From: Alentia gelatinosa
Taxonomy: Eukaryota; Annelida; Polychaeta; Phyllodocida; Polynoidae
DNA: 64,000 bases
Direction of reading: 5' to 3'
Assembly: GCA_950022655.1 (NCBI GenBank)
Contig: OX465584.1
Coordinates: 1,993,694-2,057,693, forward strand
The notes beneath the pieces are model-generated. The model searched no databases. It saw only the letters and a list, made by a program, of their open reading frames with translations, and had not been told where the DNA came from. Below, piece by piece: positions 42,431-53,222 of this stretch. Each line of letters starts with the position of its first letter. Position 1 is the stretch's first letter. Position numbers and translations under genes: made by a program.

Positions 42431-43057
42431 GAGATGATACTTTGCTTAAATAAAAAAAAAAAAAAAAAACCTAAAGGAAAAACATTCCTCTGAAATTACA
42501 ATATAAAAATATTGCATCATTTCAAAGAAAGCCTTTCTTCTCCATTTTCTGCCTACCATGACAGTGCTTTGACATATGGCAGATATAGGCAAATTATTGT
42601 AGTACAGAATATGAACACGCCGGAGTACAGTTTACAAAGGTTTATTATACACAAACAGTCAAGTTAACAGTCAACACATGTCCCGGAACAGCAAGTTCTG
42701 ACACACAACACCACATCGTCCGTGGCCTATAGGCCTTCACGCCGTGGGCCACGCCCCCCTATCCCGGCGGGTCTGGGTACCTCGGCCCAGTCTCCTGACA
42801 CACACACCTATGTACATGGCCCTCCAAGCCAGGCTCCGGGCTCCTGCGTGCAACAGCACGGCATCAGACACAGTAATGGCAGGTCCCAGTAGAAACAGCA
42901 CATCAAGATGAAATATCCTACGTGCAACGGCACGTCATCCTCAACAGTACTGGTGGATACCAGCAATAACGTCCCACAATGAAGGCGAAGCGTCCTCAGT
43001 GAGGCAGTGTGCCTCTCGTGCAACGGCACGGCATCAGTAACATCAAGTTGTACTCAC
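42431..43057. other. Spacer with three CGTGCAACGGCACG motifs
   Basis: No gene recognised. A short hairpin-forming motif CGTGCAAC(G/A)GCACG recurs at about 42846, 42921 and 43018, roughly 75-100 bp apart. Confidence 0.35.
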
Positions 43058-43468
43058 CGGAGCAGGCCGCTCTCGTCGGTAAATGGTGACCGTGGTTGTT
43101 ATCACGCGGTCCTCGTCCTCGTCTAGTATTTCCACGCGGGAGTCACGGTGCGGTACCCTCTCCCTAGGTCGGGTACCTGCATGTAGACTGCCCATCGGCC
43201 CAACCGGTCTGGGGCGGGCCCCGGAGCCCACGGCGCCCAGACTGGGCCCTCTGTGTAATGGCGGCTGGGGCAGCGGTGGTGGTACGCCTCGCTGGCCTGC
43301 GTGGCCACTACGGCCTCTGGCCGTAGGCCCCCACCTTCCTCCGGCGGCGCAGTTCTCTCTCTCGCTTCCCCCTCTGCCTGCGGTGGGGTCCCTCCCTAGG
43401 GGAGCGATGGCTCAACCCGGCTCTGGTCAAGGGGCGCACTCGGTTCCCGCGGCCCCTCCTCCTGGGGT
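43058..43468 (-). other. GC-rich, possibly coding remnant on minus strand
   Basis: A minus-strand frame 43058-43231 ends with RVEILDEDEDRVITTTVTIY and then a consensus donor (CCG|gtgagtac). Its GC content is far above its neighbours and similar to the minus-strand pieces at 47060-47211 and 48081-48300. It might be an exon of a disrupted host gene or part of a mobile element. No family recognised. Confidence 0.25.
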
Positions 43469-44752
43469 CTATTTCGGTACAAAAGATTATTCTTTGGAAT
43501 TTCCTCTGCTTCTGAAATCTTCAATGAGCATATTCGCTCTGTGATCCAGCATATCCCACATGTTAAGAATATATGTGATGACATTCTGGTATATGGTAAG
43601 GGTGAAAATGCTAAACAAATGCATGACCAAGCCTTAAATGCCACTTTAACAGCTCTACAGGAGGCAGGACTGACAGTAAATGGCGCTAAGAATGAGTACT
43701 ATAAAGATGACGTCATCTTCTATGGTCTTAAGTTTAGTGCACAAGGTATATCCCCTGACCCTACCAAGGTCAGTGCGGTTCGAAATATTTCTGCACCGAC
43801 AAATGTTTCTGTACGTAGCCTCATTGGTATGCTAACAACCTGCTCACGATTCATTCCTAATTACGCAACAGTTAGTGAACCAATTTGGAAATTGTTGCGT
43901 AATAACACAGAGTTTGTTTAGTCTAGTGAACAGGACCAATCGCCTCAGTCTTTAAAAGACAGTTTGTCTAATGAGAGTGTGCTGCAGTATTTTGACACAA
44001 ACAAAAAGTCAGAAATTATTGTTGATGCAAGCCCTGTTGGTTTTGGGGCAATCTTCTGTCAGGATAATGATGTAATTGAGTATGCGAGCCGTGCACTATC
44101 CCCAACAGAATCTCGCTATAGCCAAACTGAGCGCGAAGCTCTTGCAATTGTGTGGGCCTGTGAACACTTTGATATGTATTTACGAGGGGCTCCACATTTT
44201 GTGGTCTGGTCAGATCACAAACCTCTAGAAAAGATTTGGAAGAAGGCAAAAGCCCCGTCACTGAGAATGAGAGGTGGGGACCCCGCTTACAATCATATGA
44301 TTTTACAATTAGACATTTGCCTGGATTGCAGAATCCAGCAGACTGGATGTCTCGCCATCCTGCACCAAGTCATAAAAGTTCTCAGGAAGAATACATTGCT
44401 GAATTATATGTTAATTTTGTTGCAGAATCCTGTGCCTTTGCTGCTTTGACTTTGTCTGATATTTGTGATGCTGTTACAAACGATGCTACATATGGCAAGG
44501 CCAATGAACTCACAAATTCTGGAAATTGGCATTTGTTAAGAAAATCGACTGGTCCTGAAATTGATCTTGTAACGCTGAAAGAGATCAGTGCAGTTCGCGA
44601 AGAACTAACATTACACCCATTAGGCATACTACTGAAAGGTAACAAAATTGTCTTACCCAAAAGCCTATATGAAAGAGCTATAGCTATTGCTCATGAAAGT
44701 CACCAAGGAACGACCAGAACAAAATCCTTTATAAGATCAAAGGTTTGGTTTC
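43469..44752 (+). pseudogene. Gypsy RT-RNase H and start of integrase, broken
   Basis: RT motifs are RLFFGISSASEIFN and CDDILVYGKGEN (catalytic DD). An in-frame TAG at 43919-43921 follows the RT, then RNase H has IIVDASPVGFGAIF and WSDHKPLEKIW. A single-base register change near 44265 moves to the frame with LQSYDFTIRHLPGLQNPADW. The integrase zinc-finger segment begins (HESHQGTTRTKSFIRSKVWF) and stops at the MITE. Confidence 0.85.
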
Positions 44753-44755
44753 CAG

Positions 44756-45592
44756 GGCCCTGTTTCTCAGTCACGATATCGTCTTTGTAAGACATCTTAC
44801 AGCTGTCAGTGTGCTATAGATAAGACATCTTAGGGAATCGGCCAACAATCATCGCTCCAAGACACCTATGGTGCAGCCAGGTGTGCTATAGATAAGACAT
44901 CTTTAGGGTCACATGGTTCCAAATGTCGAATTAAGCAATGAAATTTTAACACGAGTAAGAGATACATATGACATATAATCGTACCAAATATGAAGAAGAA
45001 CGGCCACACCGTTCCGCCGGTTTTTACGTTTGAAGTTCGCCATAGCAATCATCTGCTCTGGTGGCCAGTGTCTATCAGAGACCATCAGAGCATGCCCCTG
45101 CTAATTTATGCGACACCTTGATATTGACCACGCGTAAATCCATTTCCCATAGGAATTAAGCAAAGACATTTTTACACAAGTAAGGGATACATATAATCTA
45201 TAACTGTACCAAATATGGTGAAGATCGGCCGTTCCAATCTGCCGATATAACAAATAACACCGAGAAATAAAAGAAAAAAACTTGGGCTTGAGCAGGGATC
45301 GAACTCCCTACCTTCAGATCCTGAGGCAGGCGCTCTAACCACTTAACCACTGGCTTTCCACTCCCAGATTCAAGCTACCCTAGAGCTGTTACTGGGCAGT
45401 CTTTGCAGTATAGAACCTAAGACAGTTCTATACCTGTCTTAGGCAGGGACGTTTTTAGTGGCGATCGAAGCTGCCATGCTGAGACCGTGTCTATAGGATG
45501 GCGGCCATTTTGAGTCTTGCAAATTGTCTTCCATTCTCAGGGACATCTTAGAGTATCTTGGAGCGATTATGTCTTGACTGAAAAACAGGGCC
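44756..45592. mobile_element. PIF/Harbinger-like MITE inside Gypsy integrase
   Basis: Ends GGCCCTGTTTCTCAGTCACG and TTGACTGAAAAACAGGGCC, flanked by CAG at 44753-44755 and 45593-45595. Removing the element and one CAG restores the integrase register across WFPG|INN, which confirms the boundaries. A 3-bp CAG (CWG) duplication and GGCCCTGTTT termini fit PIF/Harbinger. It has no transposase and contains a tRNA-like segment. Confidence 0.8.
45282..45356 (-). repeat. tRNA-like sequence (SINE head or tRNA pseudogene)
   Basis: On the minus strand: AGTGGTTAAGTGGTTAGAGC (A box), a plausible anticodon arm, GAGTTCGATCCCTGC (B box) and then a T run. The acceptor ends do not pair well (5' GGAAAGC against 3' TCAAGCC), so it is unlikely to be a working tRNA. 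It is nested in the MITE. Confidence 0.6.
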
Positions 45593-46640
45593 CAGGTATC
45601 AATAACCTGGTAGAAGAGCGAATAAGAAATTGCACTGCATGTCACCTTGTACAAAATGACCCTGTACGGTTAGAGCCATTGTGCATGTCTGATTTACCAG
45701 ATGGTCCATGGAAAAATCTAAGTGCTGATTTCTGTGGTCCGTTACCATTAGGTAACTATCTGTTTGTCATCACGGATGAATACTCCCGGTATCCTATAGT
45801 AGAGATTGTCAAGTCTGTTTCTGCAAATACAGTTATTCCTGTTTTGGACAAAATTTTGTCAGATTGGGGGGGAGTCAAACAAATCAAGACTGATAATGGT
45901 AGTCCATTTAACTCGCATGCATTTGCTGAGTTTGCGAAATATTCTGGTTTTCATCACCGTAAAATTACACCACGATGGCCCCGTGCAAATGCACAAGTAG
46001 AGCATTCAATAAGCCGCTCATGAAATCTATTCGTACTTCAAAAGTTGAGGGTAAAAACTGGAAACAACAAATGTACAAATTCCTGAGACAATACCGTGCA
46101 ACCCAACATCCATCAACTGGGTTTGCACCATATTTTCTACTCTTAAGGCGAGAACCTTTGACAAAATTACCCCAGTCAGATGACCTCATTCATCTGAAAG
46201 CAAAACAAAATGATGAAGAAGCAAAAGCAAAAATGAAAAGGTATGCTGATTCTAGAAATCATGCAACTGAGTCAAAGATTAATGTCGGTGATCAAGTCCT
46301 TGTCACAACAGAAACGAAGCATAGTAAGTTAACACCTGCATACGTCTCACAACAATATAAGGTAACAAGAAAGAAGGGTAATATGCTAACTGCAACATCT
46401 GAAGACCATAAAATCACAAGAAACAGTTCTTGTTTCAAGCCAACAATGGTAAAACCTGAGGTGATTGATATTACTGAAGAAGATGTACTAGATGAAACAG
46501 CAATCAGTAACACTAGCACAACACCTGATGTACCTGAGCCTAACACACCTAGTCCTAGTAAACCTGTATCACCTCAGCACATACTTCCGCAATGTGCTAG
46601 GCGCAGACCAAAGTATTTAGAAGATTATGTATCTAAGTAG
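45593..46640 (+). pseudogene. Gypsy integrase core and C-terminus, frameshifted
   Basis: Integrase continues after the MITE: CTACHLVQNDPVR (zinc CxxC), LSADFCGPLPLGN (first Asp), TDNGSPFNSHAF (second Asp) and ANAQVEHS (catalytic Glu). A one-base register change just after the Glu, near 46005, moves to the frame with KPLMKSIRTS, RATQHPSTGFAPYFLLLRRE and a C-terminal GDQVLVTTETK segment, stop at 46640. Confidence 0.85.
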
Positions 46641-46775
46641 ATTACATTAATAGGTAACTGTATTTTATTAATGTTCATTGACCATTTCAGTTTTGTATAA
46701 TCTTGTATGCATGTGACTCAGATATTGTTTGTAAACATAGGGTCTGATGTACTGTCTTTCCAAGAAGAGGAGGGA

Positions 46776-47059
46776 TGTAGTATCCTTGTATACTATTGCA
46801 TCTAATGTCTAATGTTTGGTCTCTATATGTGTGTTACTGTTAACATGACACACTTACTGTAAGCTGCTGCCATCTGTGAGCAACTCTAACAACTACTCAT
46901 GTATGACCTCTATGTGTTATTTCTAGGAACAGGGGATTGTGACATACTTCTCTCTCTGTCCATAGCCTTGGTACCATGAAGACATAGGAATAAATGCTGC
47001 CATAATAATCCACCATCATCCTGCCTTAGTTCCCATATTTCACATAATCACACACAACA
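46776..47059 (+). repeat. 3' LTR of the decayed Gypsy element
   Basis: Begins TGTAGTATCCTTG after a purine tract and ends CACACAACA, about 284 bp. No matching 5' LTR exists in the window. Confidence 0.75.
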
Positions 47060-47211
47060 GTAGCACTGGGGAGGGCTGCAACAAAAGGTCCCCCCTCCGT
47101 CCAAGGTCCCTACCAGGGCCACCGGGGTCCCGACGGGCATGACCAAGCCCTCCTCGATCGAGAGCGACGTGACCGTCTGTGCCTCGCCCTCTGCTCCCGG
47201 GGTCGCTCCAT
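47060..47211 (-). pseudogene. GC-rich coding remnant, left piece
   Basis: An open minus-strand frame with EGEAQTVTSLSIEEGLVMPV and GTPVALVGTLDG, directly between the Gypsy LTR and the next MITE. It may be the continuation of 48081-48300. The family is not recognised. The sequence is much richer in G and C than the transposons around it. Confidence 0.35.
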
Positions 47212-48080
47212 AGCCCTGTTTTTTAGTCACGACATTTGTGAGTGTCGCAGGCCTATGATCACACAGCTGATCTACGACCTTTTAGGACAACAAAAGATGG
47301 CCGGTGTTTTATAGACACGATCGTAGTGCGGCACGGACGATCGCCGCGAAAAATGTCGCCCGCTACGACAAGTATAGAACTGTCTTAGGTTCTATAACAC
47401 ATCACTGTGCGTATATAGATGATTTATCCACTTCCCGATGGAATTAAGCAATGAAATTTTAACACGAGTAAGGAGATACATATAACCTATAATCGTACCA
47501 AATATGAAGAAGAACGGCCTTACGGTTACGAAGATAGCGGCCTTTGAATTTGAAACATCGGGCTATGATCGAATATCGTACAAGCACTCTCCTAGCAGAT
47601 CTTTCACGGTATAGCGCGCGGAATCTCTGCTGGGAGAGTGAAGTAAGCACAGTCGATGTCAAGGACGCCGCATAAATTAGATCACGTGATGGTAGGCGTA
47701 CACTGGCCACCAGAGCAGTATTTGCTATGACAAAATTCAAACGGCCGTAACTTCGTAACCCTGCGGTTGATTTTCTTCATATTTGGTACGTCTAGGTTCT
47801 ATATATACCTTACTCGTGTTAAAATTTCATTGCTTAATTCTTACGGGAAGTGAAGTTGCGCATTCTGTACGACATGTCCATAGATGTCTTAATTCTAAGA
47901 CAGTTTGGGAGACAAATTTACCCACGTGACCTTCCATGTGTCGTGACTATAGCACACCTTACATGGCCCTACGTGTTGTAGAGCGGGGATCATTGTCCGA
48001 CCCTCTAAAATGTCGTGACTATAGCACACTCACAGCAAAAACATGTCATTCATAACGATTGTCGTGACTGAAAAACAGGG
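47212..48080. mobile_element. PIF/Harbinger-like MITE, second complete copy
   Basis: Ends GCCCTGTTTTTTAGTCACGA and TCGTGACTGAAAAACAGGGCC. The right flank is CTG but the left flank is ATA, so no clean duplication remains. It shares the interior of 44756-45592 and 4853-5193 (TTTCTTCATATTTGGTACG) and contains a hairpin built on ACTCTCCTAGCAGAT near 47585. Confidence 0.75.
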
Positions 48081-48300
48081 CCCTGACTTGCCTGGGAGGG
48101 GATCCTCCTCCGTGGTGGCAAAGACCTTGGAGCGTACGATCCGCTCCGGGCTCGCCAGGTGTTTCTGCTTCCTCCTCTTCCTCACCTGGGCTTCCTCCGG
48201 GATGGCCACCGGCGGAAGCGACTGGCCCTTCCGGCTCCCCTTCTTGGCCTTAGAGGGCTCCTTGCTGTCGACAGAGGCGATCATTTGAAGAAATTCATCG
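48081..48300 (-). pseudogene. GC-rich coding remnant, right piece
   Basis: A minus-strand frame with SADEFLQMIASVDSKEPSK, RKRRKQKHLASPERIVRSK and EEDPLPGKS, cut at its end by the MITE. Lys/Arg/Ser-rich, it resembles a disordered or nucleic-acid-binding segment. It begins after an in-frame stop (or a weak acceptor atctag). No family recognised. Confidence 0.35.
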
Positions 48301-48480
48301 GCGCTCGATTCTCTAGATTGTCAAGATTTGTGAATCTCTGGCAGCAGTTGAAATGCAATTTGCCGAAATTAAGAATGTCATAATGAACGTAATAACGTGA
48401 TTTTACGACATTTAAGAGCCTATTATAGGAGAAATAAAACATATTTCCAACTAACTTCTATAGTGTTAAACTAGTATGTC
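48301..48480. repeat. Dispersed repeat shared with 56440-56560 (inverted)
   Basis: Sequence around GACAATCTAGAGAATNGAG and GTAATAACGTGATTTTACGA recurs in opposite orientation near 56440-56570. The element type is unknown. Confidence 0.6.
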
Positions 48481-48799
48481 CAATAATCTGTGAAATCTGA
48501 CCAGAAGAGCAAGTCCAGACACATGCGCATATTTTTTTTTATTTGAACAAAATTCACAATAAATCTTGTGGTCTTCCATTGTCTCTGGTGTACATATTTT
48601 CAGTAGTTATACAGCTTAACATCATGCAGAATTGCATCTCATTTCACAGTACAACATTTATGATAACAAATAACATGCATAGACAATACAGGACTAACAA
48701 AAAACAAAATATAGAAAACAATGTGTTAATGTATGAATGATTGATTACATTGAGACTAGTGAGCTATTGAAGTTACCTGCAAGTTGGAAGTTGGAAAAG

Positions 48800-49330
48800 T
48801 GTCAACAACTGCTGAATAATGGATTTTTGCAGTTTAGTAAGTTAGATTAGATTAACATATAGACAGGCAAGGTTGATATCAGTAACGTTATTATCGTGGT
48901 GTAAGGGCATGTAGCATAAATACAAGTAAGACCTGTGTCTAGTTGTATACCGAGTAACTGTACCTGGTGCAGTAGCAGTCCAAGCGTAGTAAAACGACTT
49001 TTCTATAAAAACCTGCCTTACCATATGACCGTAGACATGGTAATTGGGAATGGGGAGGAGGGTAGTCGTGTTACTTCTTGTTTATGACTGGCAGTTCACG
49101 GATGGCTTGTTTGAATTTGTCTTTACTATCAAGTGCTTTAAGGGGTTCAGGTAGGGCATTCCACAATTGTCGACCTGTCGACAGAGGCGATCATTTGAAG
49201 AATTCAGTTTTGGGGCGGGGTAGGTCAAAAACAAGTTTGTTACTACATCTGGTTACAACAGTATTTTCAATATTATCATCAGCATTGATCACATTATTAC
49301 CCGCAGTAGCGACAACATTTGCTTCCGCAC
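48800..49330 (-). mobile_element. LINE reverse-transcriptase tail, minus strand
   Basis: About 49080-49290 encodes RCSNKLVFDLPRPKTEFFK, then a TGA, then GRQLWNALPEPLKALDSKDK and FKQAIRELPVINK, the typical CR1/Jockey RT C-terminus. Untranslated tail follows toward 48800. It is truncated at 49330, where a different LINE starts in the other direction. Confidence 0.7.
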
Positions 49331-51086
49331 CGATCCAACTTTTCAATGGCAAATATTAATAGAGAATGTTAAAGAATATCTAGATTCTGCATGCCCAATT
49401 AAGAAAATGCATTTTAAAAAGGCGCGAGAACCATGGGTTGGGGACCAGATTATATCAGACATTCATGACAGACACAAATTGATGGAAGCCTATAGGAAAA
49501 CACATGATCCAAGCGCACTTCTTGAAGCTAAAAAATTAGGAAACAAAATTAAAAAGGAAATAAGAGATTCTAAATCTGAATACTGCAAGGAAAATCTTGA
49601 AAATAGTAGAAATAAGCCCAGAGATTTTTGGCGTCTGATAAGGAACTTACATGAAGGACAAGAAAAAAATATAAATTGTAGGCTCGTGGATGATGACGGA
49701 GCGCAGATTGAAGCTAACAAAACACCAGACTTTATTAATGATTACTTTAGTTCAATTGGAGAAGAGTTATTTAAGGATAGAGATATTGATGGTTTTACAA
49801 AATTAATAGATAACTTGTCAGATTTTCCGAGTAACTTAGATAATCTAACCATGCATGTGGATAAAAAGTAGGTACTTAAACTACTGAAGGAAGTTTCGAT
49901 CCATAAGTCGTCCGGCATAAAAGATATAAGTGGAAAGGTGATTAAAGATGCTCTTCTTTTTCTATTGGATGAATTTACGTTTATTCTTAATACGAGTTTT
50001 GATGGGGGATTGATACCTGACTCATGGAAGCACAGTATCGTTATACCTATACCAAAGTGTAGTAATGCAGTTAACATTACCAACTGTAGGCCTATAAGTA
50101 TCCTACCAATGCCTTCTAAAATACTAGAGAAAGTCTTTCATAAATTTTTATATGATTGGTTGACAGGTACTAACTTTTTAACACCTTGTCAGTTTGGATT
50201 TAGGCCAAAAATGGGGACTGAAGAACCAATACTAAATTTTGTAGAGGACTTATACTTAGCTAGGGATAAATCGATGGTGTCTGCTGTTTGTTACATAGAT
50301 ATATGTAAAGCTTTTGATTATGTGCCCCATGAGCTTCTTCTTTTAAAACTTGAAAAACTAGGTTTAGTACCAAAAAAATATTTGTTGTGGCTGAAAAATT
50401 ATCTTACAAATAGGGAACAAATAGTAAGGGTAAGCTCAAATTTATCATCGTCTAGGAAGATTTCTTTTGGTGTTCCACAGGGATCGGTGCTGGGCCCACT
50501 CCTCCTCCTCTGTTTTATAAATGACCTGTGTACTAATGTTATAAACTGCTGCTCCCTACAATATGCCGACGATCTGGTAATGTACATATCGCATATGGAT
50601 GCCAACTATGCCCGTGATAATATAGAAATAGGAATACATGAAGTATACATTTGGTGTAGGACGAATGGCCTTAGTATGAATGCGAAAAAAACAAGCTTAA
50701 TGTGGTTTGGAGCGAAAACTAGACTGAAACATGTACCTGACTTTGGAATATCCTGTGGCAACACTGCTCTTCATATGCGACAGAACTACAACTATTTGGG
50801 CGTGGTTCTGGATGCTGACATATAAAAAACCTGATCAAATCTGCTAACAATAAATTGTATAAACTACGAACATTTAGAAACTGTGTCTGGAAATTTATAC
50901 TAAGGCAATCCGTCCGTTGATGGAATATTGTAGTTTCCTGATAGACTGTGCATATAAGAACAATACCCAAAAACTACAACAAACTCAAAATAGGGCATTA
51001 CGCATTGTCGAAAAATGTAATACGCATAAGTATAGTGTTACTGAATTACATAAGAGAAATAGAGTTGCGGCGTAGGCAGCAACTAC
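49330..51086 (+). pseudogene. CR1/Jockey-type LINE, endonuclease-less remnant
   Basis: The frame 49407-49871 holds the linker between endonuclease and RT (KAREPWVGDQIISDIHDRHK, KPRDFWRLIRNLHEG). An in-frame TAG (49869-49871) separates it from RT with NCRPISILPMPSKILEKVF, CYIDICKAFDYVPHELLL, FGVPQGSVLGPLLLLCFIND and the catalytic LQYADDLVMY. A register change near 50825 leads to the tail with ALRIVEKCNTHKYSV. It lacks the endonuclease and the 3' end. Confidence 0.85.
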
Positions 51087-51088
51087 TT

Positions 51089-51248
51089 ATAATTATTTGT
51101 GCGAATTCATCCTGTGAGATGGGCCTCTGCCATCGACTCTACGTGAGTCTGAAAAAAAAATTCTGTCAGAATGATACCGCCCTCTCAGACTCGCGTAGAG
51201 TTGATGGCGGAGGCCCATCTCACAGGATGAATTTGCACAAATAATTAT
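51089..51248. repeat. Foldback element with 64-bp arms
   Basis: Arms 51089-51152 and 51185-51248 are nearly exact reverse complements (AATTATTTGTGC.AATTCATC, GTGAGATGGGCCTC), with a 32-base spacer. It probably inserted at the LINE's decayed end. Confidence 0.93.
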
Positions 51249-51856
51249 ACCCAAGTTCAAAAATATCCATACCGACTAACCGTGACCATATATTTGAACT
51301 ATATGCGGAAAATACTCAGTAGGATCATTACAAGGCAAAATGCCTTATAAATAGTGGAGATCTCCCCAATTTGGGTAAGACACCCCCACTCAGACCACCA
51401 AAAGGTTGCTAACTAAACGCCTGATGTGACATATCGTGTCGAAACTAACGAGTAAGTAAGGTTTGACATCAAATAGATGCAAACCATAGGTTCCACTAAC
51501 CCCAGAACAACTCCACACTTCCTCACCAGAGGGCAGGAGTAGCAGCAGAACGATCAGTTCCCCAGGAACTCAACAGATGACGCCACTACACAACAACAAC
51601 AGAGAGGGCGCCACATACACTGTTGACAAATCCTGAAACAACAGCTGCAGGGATTGGTTGAACTCTAAGTTCAAGTGTCTTTGTCTCAACATGCGGCCAA
51701 AGAAAACACTGGACTGAGGTCATCTGACCTCAATCCACCAACCACGGTCAAGTTCTGAGGAAACGAGACAAATTTCCGTGCGAAATTCGTCGAACACCGC
51801 GTTCAAATCGGTCACTTACTCGCTAGTCGCGTAGCAGCCCTGTCATCCTACCTGTT
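51249..51856. other. Non-coding spacer
   Basis: No long frame or recognised repeat. It contains short CA/AAC-rich stretches such as CAACAACAACAGAGAGGGCG. It may be an upstream region of the coding remnant that follows. Confidence 0.3.
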
Positions 51857-53222
51857 CATATGCTATCCATACCAGCCCGAACCCAGGACCCAGGGACGCT
51901 TCGCCGAGTGTGTAACCCGACACTGTTTGACAGCGCCATCAACACAACCATGAGCACGTCCTACCTTGAAACGCCGCCGTGTTGGAGGAGAGCCAGACAT
52001 GGGTATCAACGACGAGAAGTCCTCCACGGTCTTTCAAGACGAAAAGTTGCCCGCTGACACTCCGAAAACGTCCACCGGCGACTAGGTGAGTACCAGCTCT
52101 TACAAACAACCTGAATTACGTTACTGTTGTAAATATAACAATGACAAGTCGGTGTGTTTGGGTGCTCAGACGTCCGCGTCCAACCACGGCAAAGCCAATA
52201 GGCAGCCAGGCCCACTAGGCCGCCGTACTCTGAAAGCTCGGAGAACGGCAGACGAAAGCAGAAACATCTGCGCTCGTAACTCGTTAAATGGGTTCAAACG
52301 AACTCATATGAATGACTATTTCGTCCCCAAGGCGTGCCAGTCCACACTAATGGGGACGAAACCCAATAACCGTGAAAATACTCGCGGAACGGTGTACACC
52401 GGCAATCCACACGCCGGACAATGGACGGCGGAGGGCGGGAGACCGGCCACCGCCACACGCCAGCTGGCAGGAACAGCCACGTACCCTCAGCGAACCTCAC
52501 CGCACTCCCGCCCCGGGAGCAGCCAGACACGTACGGCCGGTATCGAAACAGGCTTCCGTTTTATGAAACAACGGGCCGATACTTACAGTGTGGAGACACG
52601 TAATGATACCACACAAGGGGAGAGCAACAAAACTTGCAGTTTTTCGAAGCCAGTTGATACAAATACAACTTTGGACTTAGAAAATCTGTCCCTTCTCAAC
52701 GATCTAACTGAAAGTAGTGACAGTGACAACTGTGACTCTGCCATAGATGTCAACACTAGATCAGCCTCCCCACACACTGACCAAGCACATGATTTATGCA
52801 CCATGAACTTGCAACCTATGAATAATATCGCACCCTGTTCAAATGAAAAGGGTGACATACATTCATTCCCATTGAAGGTTACAAACACAAATTCCAATAT
52901 GAATGACACTGTAACCCCAATCAGATCTGTCAAAGAGGGTAATAAGATAGACTCTCAAAAATCTTTCTCCTCTTTTCAGATCATCGACGCCAGCCTACCT
53001 AGGTCGCTCCACCGGACCTGGCGCGAAATGAGGGATGCCGCCAACAAGCAAATGAAGAACGAAGCTCGCTCGGCCTTCTACTTCAATGCGGTCAGCCTCG
53101 AGCACATCGAACCCTGGACGGTGGGCCTGGCCCCACTACCGGGATACCTCGACAACAAGATGAGGGCCGACATCCTGGCGGAAAGAAAAGCGTCAGCCAT
53201 GAGAATCACCAAACTCGTGTGA
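51857..53222 (+). pseudogene. Unrecognised, possibly two-exon coding remnant
   Basis: Two GC-rich stretches flank a more AT-rich one. The first (to 52085) has a frame with GGEPDMGINDEKSSTVFQDE and ends TAG|gtgagtacc, a perfect donor but with an in-frame stop as its last codon. The second starts after a strong acceptor (cctcttttcag|ATC at 52980) in matching phase 0 and encodes SLHRTWREMRDAANKQMKNE, AFYFNAVSLEHIEPWTVGLA and DNKMRADILAERKASAMRI, stopping at 53222. Alternatively the whole 52086-53222 stretch, which is open for 378 codons with a first ATG at 52311, is one ORF. No family was identified. It could be a host gene relic or a transposon ORF1. Confidence 0.4.

Larger units (their letters stand above)
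43469..47059 (+). mobile_element. 5'-truncated, decayed Ty3/Gypsy element
   Basis: Starts abruptly inside reverse transcriptase, continues through RNase H and integrase, and ends with a purine tract AAGAAGAGGAGGGA and an LTR of about 284 bp (46776-47059, TGTAGTATCC...CACAACA). It carries stops, frameshifts and an 837-bp MITE inside the integrase. Gag, protease and the 5' LTR are missing. Confidence 0.88.

Noticed and set aside
43083..43544. 153-codon plus-strand ORF rich in Pro/Gly/Ser
   Set aside because: High GC removes stops in several frames. Its right part runs out of register into the Gypsy RT, and no family motif is present.
45282..45356. Functional tRNA gene
   Set aside because: Box A and B are good but the acceptor stem does not pair; kept only as a tRNA-like repeat.
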